Part shown: in pieces, positions 21,481 to 32,236 of the stretch
Numbering within the stretch: position 1 is the first letter of the stretch
How the letters are laid out: each line of letters starts with the position of its first letter
DNA from: Adiantum capillus-veneris
Lineage: Eukaryota > Streptophyta > Polypodiopsida > Polypodiales > Pteridaceae
Direction of reading: 5' to 3'
Length of the DNA stretch: 64,000 nt
NCBI GenBank assembly: GCA_014529385.2
Contig: CM043969.1
Span: forward strand, 13,165,946-13,229,945
Position numbers and translations under genes: made by a program
The notes under the pieces: model-generated
Databases searched by the model: none
Told to the model about the DNA's origin: nothing
Seen by the model: the letters and a program-made list of their open reading frames with translations, nothing else

Positions 21481-21657
21481 CAACTTACAATGATCTATCT
21501 TTTATGATAGATGAGTATGCTACTGACCGAGACTTTAAGTATGTAATTACAGCCTTTGCATTAGGGAAGAAAAAAGAACCATTCACCTTGAAGGAGGGTT
21601 ATCTTCCAAATGGCAATAGGCTATGTGTTACTCACCCATACAATAAGAAAGTCATGT

Positions 21658-23473
21658 AAACTGAGGTATTTGGATCCTTTTCAAATTGCAGAAGAGATAG
21701 GGGATTCAAAATTTTTACTGGCAGACTCTAAAGACAGAATATTCCCTAAAGCAGTCAATGGTTTTACTGAAACCTTTTGTGGGTGGGAACCCTCATTTCA
21801 AGAGTAAGAATAATGATGATTTAAAGCATGTGGCAAATTTTGTGGGGATTTACATGATTATTGGTGAAGAGTCACGTTGGGTGATTTCAAAGTTTGAATT
21901 TAAGCGTTACCTCGAGGTCATTTTACCACAAGTTACTTTACAATCACCCTGCACATGTTTCCTTTTTTCACCTTCTGCGTTTTGCTTCTCTGTGTAGCCA
22001 TGTCTAAAAAACCTCTCATTACTGATGCCTCTTCTGCTGTACTTTCTCAAAAGACTGATGAGCAAGGTGTTGTGGGGACAAGAAGGTCAGGTAGGAAAGC
22101 TTTGCATATTGCTTAGGCCATTGCTGCTGTGGATGTACTGATTGATGAAGAGTTGTCTACACCTCTTGAAGAGTCACCACTCGCCATGGAAACTGGTCCT
22201 GTCGATTACACATTCCTTGACATACACCAAGAGTTGGATTTTAAGGTAATAGCACACAAGGAATGGCTCAAGAGGATAGGTCTCCTTCAGTACGCTATGT
22301 TGCCTTGGAAGCATTGGAGGAAAATCATTCTCTGATGACCTTGTTAAGTCATGTTCAAGACACTAAGGGTAACATATTTGGCAGTTTTTGGTTAAGCCCA
22401 TAGTTAATCTCTTCAGTGTTTCAACTACATTTGGAGGAAGATAACTCTGTTGTTGGTAGGGCTTCAGATGCTCTGATGGAATCAGATCTTGGGTAGGCTC
22501 AAGGTGACACAGGCTACTACCCAGTGAGCAAACTGTAGAACCCTTTCAGATTTCAACAAATCAAGTGGTATTTGGAGAAGGTATGTATTTTGGTCAAATT
22601 TGAGTATATCTTTAAAGAAAATTATGCACTTATTCATGTTGCTGAAGGTGGAAGAAAGATAGGTTGGGCCAACCTACTCTTTCAAAGGATCAGTTCAAAA
22701 GTTTTTCAGAAGAAGAAGAGAAAGGACAGATCCACAAAGATTGGAGCTTTTCTTATTGCTCTATAGGTTCATGCAATAAGCATGAAAACTTTAAGGGGGA
22801 AACCTTAAGTGCTATAGAATCTGGGGGTTTACCCAACAAAGATTCTTTTGGTTATGGGATCAGGTTGAGAGCAGCAAGGATACAAATGTGGGCAATATTC
22901 AGGTAGAGAACAGAAGGAAAAAGCTATGGGATCCTCAAAGCCAAGACAGGGAGCAATCAAAAACTAAGCAGGAAGAAGAAGACATGTGGAAAAGCTTGGG
23001 GGGTCAGTTTGATACTGATTTAAACACTTTAATGGAGACCCCAAAACCCACTATCAAAGTTGAAGCAGGTAGCCTTTTCTCTCCTAAACCATCCTTGAAA
23101 TTGAAGAGGAAGAAATAGACAATCTTGCAACAGAAGCCAAATAGGATTAGGGGGAAGGAGTACTGTGTAGTAAATTTGGAAATCAAATTACTATTTCAGA
23201 AGTTTATAAGGCTCTTGACCTTGTTAGAAACTTTGCCTCACAGAGCTAACTGAATAGTCTAGTATGGCAAAGAGAAAAGTATTAGTTGGAAAATCAGATT
23301 GTCCAACCGCAGACTATTTCCATAAGGACTGAGGGAGATGCCAAGTTGATTTCAGATCAAGAAGACGTAATTGTTAAACTCAAGGATGATTTACTCATTG
23401 CTAACAATGTTGTTGAGTTTTATAAGTCTCAATTGCACAGAAGGGAAAGAACATGAAAAATCATTCAGTCATG
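21658..23473 (+). pseudogene. Unclassified gene-like sequence, left part
   Basis: Begins where G2 similarity stops. Several stretches read as plausible protein: FQIAEEIGDSKFLLADSKDR (about 21680), MSKKPLITDASSAV then GTRRSGRKALHIA (from 22001), MEKVCILVKFEYIF (22572), SFSEEEEKGQIHKDW (about 22700), and a charged segment rich in Lys and Glu to 23118. Stop codons and frame changes separate them, so it is not intact. I recognise no family. It may be a host pseudogene or an unusual transposable element. A copia element inserted at 23474-23478 separates it from its continuation at 34180. Confidence 0.4.
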
Positions 23474-23478
23474 GAAGG
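23474..23478 (+). repeat. Target site duplication GAAGG, left (C1)
   Basis: GAAGG before the C1 LTR start, repeated at 34175-34179. Confidence 0.9.
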
Positions 23479-23913
23479 TGTTACCATATACATGTGGTAG
23501 TGATGTGTGTGAACACACTACGACCGTAGGGGCATTTTTTCCCTCTTTAGGAGGTTTTTCCCCCCGAGCATTGTATATACGCCCATCACTCTAGGGCTAT
23601 CTATCTTTCCATTGCATACTAAGAAACACACTCTCTATTGTGTGCCTTGAGCTTCCTTCGTCTTCTCCAAGCTTCAGTCATGGAAGGTGTTACCATATAC
23701 ATGTGGTAGTGATGTGTGTGAACACACTAGGACTGTCGGGGCATTTTTTCCCTCTTTAGGAGGTTTTTCCCCCCGAGCATTGTATATACGCCCATCACTC
23801 TAGGGCTATCTATCTTTCCATTGCATACTAAGAAACACACTCTCTATTGTGTGCCTTGAGCTTCTTCGTCTTCTCCAAGTTGTGTGCGTTTCTCTGCAAC
23901 CCTAATACCAACA
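23479..23913 (+). repeat. C1 5' LTR with a 209-bp tandem duplication
   Basis: Two TGTTACC starts lie 209 bp apart (23479 and 23688). The second copy runs to the LTR end at 23913 (226 bp, matching the 227 bp of C2 and C4). The repeated unit also includes about 15 bp of flank (TTCAGTCATGGAAGG), so the duplication happened after insertion. Confidence 0.8.
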
Positions 23914-23915
23914 AT

Positions 23916-23931
23916 TGGTATTAGAGTAGGT
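23916..23931 (+). promoter_or_regulatory. Primer binding site of C1
   Basis: TGGTATTAGAGTAGGT, a slightly altered form of the tRNA-iMet site (compare C2 at 45043-45058), two bases after the LTR. Confidence 0.8.
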
Positions 23932-24274
23932 TGCATCCTCTTGGGCTTAGTCGCCAGCTCCTCCAACACAGGCCTGCTCACTTTCTTTGATTTCAGTGAG
24001 CTTTGGCAAGCCTTAGCACGTTGACAAAAATTTCGGGATAGCTGGTAGAGATTAACCCGCTCAGATTTTGATTCGGGCTCATTTCGGCCTCCGTTTCCAC
24101 TACAGGTAGTATTGCACAGGCTATTTCGTCATTTTGTGCATAATTTTTGTCAGTGCCGCTTTCTGCATAACATGTGCCTCATAGTCTTCTACGGTTTGTG
24201 CTATATAGCACGTGTTGTTCCCGCTCCGTTTCTCCTATTTTCGGGCAGTTTTCACATCAGGTGCAACATTTACC

Positions 24275-25300
24275 ATGGCTGACAACAACACAGATGTGTT
24301 CAAGATGTTTGCTGCTGAGGACAGGTTGGATGGGGACAACTACCCTATGTGGGCTTATATGATGCAACATGTTCTTGTGTCAAAGGGCGTCTGGAACATT
24401 GTGCAGGGCATTGATGTACGTCCTAGTTCTGAGGATGTAGGCGATGTTGAGGATGTTGCAGGTCTTGCTGCAAGGATTGCAGCTATTAGAGTTGTTTTGC
24501 CTATGAAAGAACAAGCTCATTGGGATATAAAGGATGCACAGGCTCATGCATTGATTGCATTGTCTATGAAGCGCACCATTGTTCCTCACATTCGTTCAGC
24601 AAAATCTGCAAAACAGGCTTGGGATATTCTAGCAGGTCTTTATGCAAGCCGCAATGAGGCTAAAATTGCTTTGCTGCGTAAAGAGTTGGAGTCGAAGATT
24701 ATGCACGAGGAAGATGATATGGACACTTTCCTTGCTGGTGTGAAGGATATCAATGAGCAACTTATTTCTGCAGGTGAAGTCATTTCAGACAGTTCGCTTG
24801 TGCAGACTGTTCTTGATGCCTTACTAGATTCCTACTAGACTTTTGCTAGTACTTGGAGACTGATGACCCAAGGAAATCCTGAAGTTGTCAAGTTTGATGC
24901 ATTATGCACATTGTTGTTGCAAGAGTCACTTTTCAGAAAAAATAGAACTAGGCAGCGTGCAATTGAACAGGCTTTATTGCTTCTCAAAGAAAGGGTGGTA
25001 ACAACAATGCGGCCACTTCTTATGGCTCTGCTGCGAGTGGAAAAACATCTGCTTCTAATGCTTCTGCTGGCCGCAATTCATTTGGAAATTCTGGTGATAA
25101 GGGCAAAAAGAAGATGCGTTGCCATTATTGTAAAGCTAATGATCACTTGATCAAGTCGTATCCTAAGTTGAAGGCCAAAGAGGCTAAGAAGAAAGAGGGT
25201 GGTTCCACTGCAAATGCTGGTTCCACTACAAATGCAACCATTGTTGAGTCTTCTGTGAAAGGAGACTGTGTTGCTGATGTTGATGCAGAATGGGATTTTA
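24275..25300 (+). pseudogene. gag of C1
   Basis: Starts MADNNTDVFKMFAAEDRLDGD and contains the copia Gag region (NYPMWAYMMQHVLVSKGVW; KSAKQAWDILAGLYAS). It ends with a zinc knuckle near 25117 (CHYCKANDHLIKS). It forms the particle in active elements. Close to the C2 gag. Confidence 0.8.
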
Positions 25301-25782
25301 GCGCAGAGTGCACTTACAATCCTGTTGTCCATGATGTATGCTTGTTAGTTGCTGCAGATTCACATGTGTGGTATTTCGACAGTGGTGCTACAAAGCATAT
25401 TACCTCACATCGTGAATTGTTTACCTCTCTTGAGTTTGTCCCTCATGGGAATTCAGTCACTTGTGCCAACAATGCCTCTTATCCGGTTCAGGGAGTTGGA
25501 AAGATTGTGCTTACTGCTGCAAACGGCAGTTCCTTCACACTTGTTGATGCACTTTATGTACCAGGGATCAAGAAGAATTTCTTGTCTGTATCCGCACTTG
25601 CTAGACTTGGACTTATAGTCAAATTTGTGGATGACTAATGTATAGTTCATGATCTCAGTTTTGGTGATGAAATTGTTGCATATGGCCTTTTGTGCCGTGG
25701 GCTGGATAAGCTCACTTTGTATGACAAGTGTGGACAAATTTTGCAAATGCTATTGCAGATTCAAGGGTGCCACTTATGTACT
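25300..25782 (+). pseudogene. Protease region of C1
   Basis: The copia protease active-site segment WYFDSGATKHITSHRELF is clear near 25370. It is followed by GNSVTCANNASYPVQGVG and NFLSVSALARLGL, all parallel to C2. The next part is displaced by the nested inverted-repeat element. Confidence 0.8.
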
Positions 25783-27103
25783 CACTAGGTTGGTAACCTA
25801 ACAGGACATAAAAGTGTCCTTTCAGGGTTTTGAAAAAAACCTCCAAAACCATAGTAGATCCACTCATTTTTTAAAATCCTTTCATGAGGTTATAGTTCAG
25901 GGCCTACTACACATGGAAAAAATAAGAAACTTGTAAAATTTCTCATCTTTTAGTCACACCAAGCCTCAAAAGTTGAAGGACCAGTGCATTTTATTCAAAA
26001 CAGTCATTTCTTACGTTTTGTTGCATAAAAATAAGATTACAAATTTTTGTAGGACTTGAGATAAATTCCCTAGTTAACTTCAATGGGTTGGTGATCAGAA
26101 CGTATGATTGCTTCTCACTCATTATTTTTTGTTTTGCCAAAAAAAATAGGTACAAAAAAGTTGAATTTTTACCATTCTGCAAACCTATCATCAAAGTTTC
26201 TATAGCCACACTCAATACAAATAATATATGCATCTTTTCTTAGTTCCCTATTGTCCTTTATGTTGATAAGGAGCCATGGAGCATGTCAAAAGAATAATAC
26301 ATCTCTTACCAAGGGGAATCTTGGGGACAAAGATGAAGTGCTAAATACAACAAACATGAAAAAACTGGGTTCAACATTATGAGTTGTAGAATCCCATAGA
26401 AACTATTCAATATCTAGCCAAATTTGATCCTTATGACTAGATATGGTTACTACCTAAAAAATGCATGTAGTTGTCACAAGAAACTAACAATATTGAAAAA
26501 GCTATACTTGATATACTAGAATGTTTCGTTTTCTTCTATAATTGAAAAAATCAACCATCGTTGTGTACTGTGCAAAATAGGGTATTCGACGCCCCAAAAC
26601 TAAAGGAATATTAGCTTTATGTTACAATATGCGACATAGAAAATCAAAAATGCATTTGGATATCATGAAATCCACCAAAAAAATCATAGAAGAGCTAAAA
26701 TTGGCTAAAAAACAGGATTTGACAATTTTTGTAATTTGGTCATAACTTACAACTTTAATATTTATTTCTCCCTATAAGCATTAGGACATGTTGAGGACTA
26801 CTAAAGATAGATCTCTAGAATTATAGACCTCACAAACATGAATTCTAGAGTGGTATAGTTGCAAAAAGTTGAAAAAAGCCAAAAACAAGACCCGTTTTTT
26901 CACACAGTTTAGGTTGTGAAATGTTGTGCAAGGACAAGGTTAAAGATGGAATTGATATTTCAAAAAAATGTCAAGTTTTTTTCAACTCATGAGACAACTT
27001 TCTAGATAGATAACACCTCAAAATCCATTTTGAAACTCTTGACATAATTCAAGGAAAATGGTCACTTAACAGGACATAAAAGTGTCCCATTACCAACCTA
27101 GTG
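25783..27103. mobile_element. 1.3-kb terminal-inverted-repeat DNA element (CACTA-like ends), non-coding
   Basis: Both ends carry a perfect 14-bp inverted repeat: CACTAGGTTGGTAA at 25783-25796 and its complement at 27090-27103. Just inside, a 20-bp sequence (AACAGGACATAAAAGTGTCC) occurs at 25800-25819 and again, in the same direction, at 27068-27087. It is itself a hairpin (GGACA ... TGTCC). The 1321-bp interior is AT-rich and encodes nothing I recognise, so it would need a transposase from elsewhere. Comparison with C2 places it between GTACT and TTAA in the copia sequence. No clean 3-bp duplication is visible (ACT on the left, TTA on the right), so the CACTA assignment rests on the end sequence only. 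Confidence 0.7.
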
Positions 27104-27340
27104 TTAAAACAGGTGTCCTACGAAAGCTTCGCAGTCTATTACTCCATATGAAGCATGGCATGATAGAAAGACTTCTATTGAGCACATGCGTGTTTTTGGC
27201 TGTTTGGCATATGCTTTGGTGCCACAAACACAACGTAAAAAATTGGACGATAAGGCTCTCAAATGTGTTTTTGTTGGTTATAGTGATGAAAGCAAAGGTT
27301 ACAGGTTATATCATCCGCAAACAAAGCGTATTCTGGTTTC
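27104..27340 (+). pseudogene. Integrase end and linker of C1
   Basis: Encodes the segment after the copia integrase core: MRVFGCLAYALVPQTQRKK and KCVFVGYSDESKGYRLYHPQ, both in C2 too. It stops at the ACGT site of the nested gag-only element. Confidence 0.75.
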
Positions 27341-27344
27341 ACGT

Positions 27345-27406
27345 TGTGAGCGGGATGGAAACACACAGAAGGCCTCTATAACAACCCGACACACACTCTT
27401 GGGAAG

Positions 27407-27442
<36 letters not shown>

Positions 27443-27537
27443 TGGGGCACCACTCGGCTTACACAACACACCTGGCCGAGACAGGGAACACACGTCTGGA
27501 GTGAGAGGAGAGAGACTATCCACTTGCCCACTCCACA

Positions 27538-27631
<94 letters not shown>

Positions 27632-28579
27632 CACCCAAAAAAATCAGCTCAAAAGAGGAGGATTTCTGATGTTTAGATACAAATGAGCTTGAGCCAACAC
27701 CAATGGGGCAAACAACTCACACAATATGGGTAAAATATGCCAGATACAATCACAAATTGGAGAAGAAGCTTCATTCATAGGAGAAACTTACATAGCCAAA
27801 ATAGCAAAAAAACAATGAGGAATTTGGCAAAATGGACAGAACCATCGCATCCGGAACGGCCCAAAACCCCAGTCTACAATGTCAAAGTGCTCAAATCCGA
27901 CCTCGGATGAGCAGTTTACGGCCAAAACAGGCTCCAAAATGAGCAAAAACACAGTTGCGGCTGTTCCTCCTCTCTTCTCCACGTTTTTTCTGGTCTTCTC
28001 TCTATTTATTCAGTTCCCACACTTAGCTTTATTAGTCGGGCACCCTTGGCCTTTTAGATGACCTCAAACGGACTCCGAATAGGCCAAAAACTGACCTCGC
28101 AGTGCATAGTTGTCACCTTTTTGCATCATCCGCACACCTGGCACTCAGCTTTTTTTAATAATTCATCCCCCCACCACGTGAAGTGGCCCCAAAGTATGGT
28201 CCTCATGATGACATTTCTGCATAATTATCACAAGGAAACACCCACGCTGTGTCCGTACTCCTCCGCATGCAAGTATTGACCCCATTCGCCCTCCTGACGC
28301 CACTAGATGCCATCTGACGCACCTGTTTACCTCATGTCGTTGGCCCGCGGATAGCTTCCTCGAGAAGTTTTACGTGCTACCAACTCCTCCTTATTGTAGA
28401 AAAAACATAGTGGTACTGGTAATAGTGAAAATCGATGCACTATGTACACCCTGTCCTACATGTACACATGTGGGCCCCATGTAACCACCTGGCTCTGAAA
28501 AATGGGCAATTCTTTATTTGATGCACCATGCATGTATATGTACATATGCACAATCCCTTGCTCCAGAAAACTCCTCACA
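27345..28579 (-). repeat. Element D 3' LTR (left copy)
   Basis: Starts TGTGAGCGGGATGG on the plus strand and ends CTCCTCACA. It is longer than its partner because of (AC)n expansion (27409-27440 and 27534-27624) and about 90 bp between the two AC runs that the other LTR lacks. Confidence 0.8.
27534..27624. repeat. (AC)n microsatellite
   Basis: About 90 bp of AC repeat inside the left LTR of D. The long Cys-Val or Thr-His reading frames across it are artefacts of the repeat. Confidence 0.95.
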
Positions 28580-28606
28580 TAATTTGCCCACCCCCTAGCC
28601 TGCTAG
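28580..28606 (-). promoter_or_regulatory. Polypurine tract of element D
   Basis: On the minus strand GGCTAGGGGGTGGGC lies just before the LTR start TGTGAGGAG. Confidence 0.55.
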
Positions 28607-28629
28607 AGCATTCATGCTCAGCAGCAGGA

Positions 28630-29241
28630 CTAGTACATGCTCTTTCCACCTGGATCAAAAGGCCAAAGGCATATCGCCTGATTCACAAGAAGCATCATAA
28701 CACCACACCTACATTTGTCAACAATCAACCAAAATGCACCATAGGCATATTCAACTAACACATCCGCCCTGTTTGGAGTTCCAAAAGCATAAATATTGCA
28801 TGCCACATTCAACCCAACCGATAGAGACAACTCAAGTGACTCATCACTTGGCATCTTGGCTTCACTAGCCATAGCAACAACCTGCAAATCATGCACCCAA
28901 GTAGCTAAAAGCTTTGTGTGAAGGTAAAGTTGTTGATATCCAAAGCACAAAAGTATCCCCGCAGCACACATATCCCTAGCATAGGCATCCACATAGCTGA
29001 GATTGGACACATATATGTCAAACCCCTTCTCATCATCATAAGCATACTCATCATCACACATCACTTTATCCACATCATAATCATGGCTAGCACCACTATC
29101 CATTGCTTCTAGCATGGGTTCATCAGTCTCCAAGAATACAGATCCCTGCTCTAAACCACAATCATGCTCACAAATCGATTCAATCACTGCACATACATCA
29201 AAATATGGCTTCAAAACAGGCTCCACATCCAACAAATCCAC
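28630..29241 (-). CDS. Element D second ORF, unknown
   Basis: 203 codons, beginning MDLLDVEPVLKPYFDVC and overlapping the end of the gag ORF by 31 bases in another frame. The middle is acidic (CDDEYAYDDEKGFDIY) and the C-terminal part hydrophobic and Cys-rich (FWLIVDKCRCGVMMLL). I recognise no domain. It may be a downstream extension of Gag, an accessory protein, or relic coding sequence. Confidence 0.45.
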   Translation of the reverse strand: MDLLDVEPVLKPYFDVCAVIESICEHDCGLEQGSVFLETDEPMLEAMDSGASHDYDVDKVMCDDEYAYDDEKGFDIYVSNLSYVDAYARDMCAAGILLCFGYQQLYLHTKLLATWVHDLQVVAMASEAKMPSDESLELSLSVGLNVACNIYAFGTPNRADVLVEYAYGAFWLIVDKCRCGVMMLLVNQAICLWPFDPGGKSMY

Positions 29242-30194
29242 AAAATGGCTCTCAACTTGCCCTTTTCCCTAATTTCCAAGGAACTAGTATCCAAAGATAC
29301 GTGCTCATCATCAATAACCTCGACCTCACACTCACACCCAGAATCACAAGGTACACAAGTAGCCAATGCATCCTCTTCAAGACTTTTCAATCGTGTATCC
29401 AAAGCACTACTCACCTCTTTAGGCTCTTCCATAAACCTGTCAACTTGCAAGACCTCTTTACGCTTCACAATAGACCTTGGGAAGAAACGAGAAACATCAT
29501 AGGATAGGCCACTTTTCACCTGCCTAGGCTTAACTTCATCTTCCATGCCAAATCCATCTTGCACATGCATACCTGTACTGATACCATGTTCCTCAAGACG
29601 CTTAAACTTCCATTCCTTGTGCTTTGCAATGCATACCGCATCTTCAAAAGACACGGGCGTCTTCAACTCAACCTCGAACCGCAACCAAGGTGACAAACCA
29701 TCAACAAAAGAACTTTTCTTCAATGAACAAGGGGGGGTCTCATCCTTAAGAGCAACACACCAACGAGTCCATAAATCTGTAAAACCTTGTACATAGGCAT
29801 CAACACCTTGACAAGAACCTTGCTTAAGAGCATTGAGCTCATTCCATACTGCATTTGCATCTTCAAAAACCTGGAAACGCTCTAAAAAAGCTTCTATAAA
29901 CTTGTCAAGTCTTAAACCATAAGAAGAAGCCACTGCTTCTTTAGCTTCCAAATCCATGAACCAAACACGGGCCTCATCTTTCAAAAGCAATCCAAATAGC
30001 CTCAAAATATTCTCCTCATCACACATATTGTTGCTTATGCATGCCACCTCGACTTGCTCCAGAAAGTCTTCCGCATCTTCACCACTGCTTCCATGAAATT
30101 CCGGATAAGAGAAAGCCATGGCTACCCAAGTTTCGATGCTTTGAGAACCCCTTCTAACACACGTGCAAGAACCCAAAACTTTTGACTGACTCAA
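29211..30194 (-). CDS. Element D Gag
   Basis: 327 codons. Residues about 30-200 match the plant retrotransposon Gag pattern: FSYPEFHGSSGEDAEDFLEQ, then LLKDEARVWFMDL, then RFQVFEDANAVWNELNALKQ and CQGVDAYVQGFTDLWTRW. A basic stretch follows (KHKEWKFKRLEEHG), with an acidic C-terminus. No CCHC zinc knuckle is visible. It would form the particle that packages the element RNA, with RT and integrase supplied by another element. Confidence 0.75.
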   Translation of the reverse strand: MSQSKVLGSCTCVRRGSQSIETWVAMAFSYPEFHGSSGEDAEDFLEQVEVACISNNMCDEENILRLFGLLLKDEARVWFMDLEAKEAVASSYGLRLDKFIEAFLERFQVFEDANAVWNELNALKQGSCQGVDAYVQGFTDLWTRWCVALKDETPPCSLKKSSFVDGLSPWLRFEVELKTPVSFEDAVCIAKHKEWKFKRLEEHGISTGMHVQDGFGMEDEVKPRQVKSGLSYDVSRFFPRSIVKRKEVLQVDRFMEEPKEVSSALDTRLKSLEEDALATCVPCDSGCECEVEVIDDEHVSLDTSSLEIREKGKLRAILWICWMWSLF

Positions 30195-31124
30195 TTCCCA
30201 GAAACTTCAATGAAGCTCAACTTTAGATAAAGACAAACACATGCACATCAAATGAGTTTTCATAGTTAATCATCGGAATGACAACAGGCAAAGGACATTC
30301 CAGGATCTCTCTTAATCTTCTTGGCCCGAACATAAAGACTATGCGCTGCTGGAAAAAAATCTTCCTGGACACATGAACATTTATTTGGATTCTTTGAGTT
30401 AAATGAAATGGAGTGAATTGAGGGCCATTTTGATCATCCATTAAAGCCAACCATGCAGCTCCCAAGAAGGCACACCTGACTTATCCTCTGATTTTGCCAA
30501 AATTTCAGCAACATAACAGCATAAATGGCTCAAAAGACCAAGAAACCAACCATCATAATTTGGAAAAATTTTGACAGAGTTTCCCCAGAAGTAGAGCAAG
30601 GAACCCAAAATGTAGACTGTATATGTATGCATAAACTGTCAACAATAGAACCCGAGCATCAAATAGGACTCACTAGTACATAGCCTATGGCGAGGTCACA
30701 AAAAGGGTGCTCCAGCTACCTGTATCACCGAAAGGATCTCTCCATTTGAGAATCCCCCAACTCAATAAAAACCTCACGCTATCGACCCTCACACGAAGGC
30801 TAATGCAAATCGCGTATAGTCAAGTCTCAGAAATGACTATCTTCCAGAACAAGTCACAGAAATGTCTGGGACTGCCAAATACAACCAAGTATGGCTCCAC
30901 AAATGCGTACAATGGCAGTTTCCACAAGTAACGTACAATCCAGCAGACAATGCGCTCAAATAGGCGCCAAGTGATGCATACCCACAACAACTGCAAGTGA
31001 CATCACTGTACTCCAGCTACCTGTACCTGTGTGAATCACCTGTACCTGTACCTGTCCCTGTTGCCTATAACCTGTAGCCCTGAATCTCGAAGCTTGAAGC
31101 TCGAAGCAGAAGGTACTCGAAGAA
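30195..31124 (-). other. Leader of element D with a conserved motif
   Basis: Non-coding leader between primer site and gag. At 30223-30465 (minus) it contains an 80-codon open stretch with VSRKIFFQQRIVFMFGPRRL and NSFDVHVFVF, closely similar to two tandem stretches in the LTR of element F (61760-62187). Confidence 0.6.
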
Positions 31125-31144
31125 GATCCTCCGTGGGGGCACCA
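31125..31144 (-). promoter_or_regulatory. Probable primer binding site of element D
   Basis: On the minus strand TGGTGCCCCCACGGAGGATC begins six bases after the LTR end. The TGG start complements a tRNA CCA end; I cannot name the tRNA. Confidence 0.55.
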
Positions 31145-31150
31145 AAAGAA

Positions 31151-31244
31151 TGTGAGCGGGATGGAAACACACAGAACGCCTCTATAACAACCCGACACAC
31201 ACTCTTGGGAAGATACACACACACACACTATGGCCCCCCCCCCC

Positions 31245-31275
<31 letters not shown>

Positions 31276-32232
31276 ACACACACACACCCAAAAGAATCAG
31301 CTCAAAAGAGGAGGATTTCTGATGTTTAGATACAAATGAGCTTGAGCCAACACCAATGGGGCAAACAACTCACACAATATGGGTAAAATATGCCAGATAC
31401 AATCACAAATTGGAGAAGAAGCTTCATTCATAGGAGAAACTTACATAGCCAAAACAACAAAAAAACAATGAGGAATTTGGAAAAATGGAAAGCACCATCG
31501 CGTCCGGAACGGCCCAAAACCCCAGTCTACAATGTCAAAGTGCTCAAATCCGACCTCGGATGAGCAGTTTACGGCCAAAACAGGCTCCAAAATGAGCAAA
31601 AACACAGTTGCGGCTGTTCCTCCTCTCTTCTCCACGTTTTTTCTGGTCTTCTCTCTATTTTTTCAGTTCCCACACTTAGCTTTATTAGTTGGGCACCCTT
31701 GGCCTTTTAGATGACCTCAAACGGACTCCTAACAGGCCAAAAACTGACCTCGCAGTGCATAGTTGTCACCTTTTTGCATCATCCGCACACCTGGCACTCA
31801 GCTTTTTTTAATAATTCATCCCACCACCACGTGAAGTGGCCCCAAAGTATGGTCCTCATGATGACCTTTCTGCATAATTATCACAAGGAAACACCCACGC
31901 TGTGTCCGTACTCCTCTGCATGCAAGTAGTGACCACATTCGCCCTTCTGACGCCACTAGATGCCATCTGATGCACCTGCTTACCTCATGTCGTCGGCCCG
32001 CGGATAGCTTCCTCGAGAATTTTTACGCGCTACCAACTCCTCCTTATTGTAGAAAAAACATAGTGGTACTGGTAATAGTGAAAATCGATGCACTATGTAC
32101 ACCCTGTCCTACATGTACACATGTGGGCCCCACGTAACCACCTGGCTTTGAAAAATGGGCAATTCTTTATTTGATGCACCATGCATGTATATGTACATAT
32201 GCACAATCCCTTGCTCCAAAAAACTCCTGACA
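31151..32232 (-). repeat. Element D 5' LTR (right copy)
   Basis: 1082 bp, aligned with 27345-28579. It contains a run of 28 C at 31234-31261 followed by a short AC run, where the other LTR has AC repeats. Confidence 0.85.
31234..31261. repeat. Poly-C run of 28
   Basis: An uninterrupted C homopolymer between GG and an (AC)n run. It is absent from the partner LTR, so it arose after insertion or is an assembly artefact. Confidence 0.9.
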
Positions 32233-32236
32233 ATGT

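Larger units (their letters stand above)
12396..21657 (+). mobile_element. Ty3/gypsy chromovirus, second unit (G2), split by element N
   Basis: Continues from the shared LTR: primer site 12397-12414, gag from 12803, protease about 14220-14592, RT start 14690-15057, then the 5.7-kb nested element (15063-20739), then RT connection and RNase H 20745-21480. Similarity to G1 stops at about 21657, where it joins unrelated DNA, so integrase, chromodomain and a second 3' LTR are missing. Degraded, with roughly ten breaks. Confidence 0.8.
27345..32232 (-). mobile_element. Gag-only LTR retrotransposon D (TR-GAG type), minus strand
   Basis: Direct repeats 27345-28579 and 31151-32232 flank an interior read on the minus strand. 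From right to left: 5' LTR 31151-32232, primer site 31125-31144, leader to about 30195, gag ORF 29211-30194, second ORF 28630-29241, polypurine tract 28580-28606, 3' LTR 27345-28579. The flanks are ACGT (27341-27344) and ATGT (32233-32236), a 4-bp duplication with one mismatch; C2 keeps the uninterrupted sequence. There is no protease, RT or integrase. The LTRs differ at about 2.7% of compared sites by eye plus repeat-length changes, so it is older than element N. Gag and the second ORF are open. Confidence 0.75.

Noticed and set aside
27376-27634. Cys-Val-rich minus-strand ORFs
   Set aside because: Translations of (AC)n runs in the LTR of element D.
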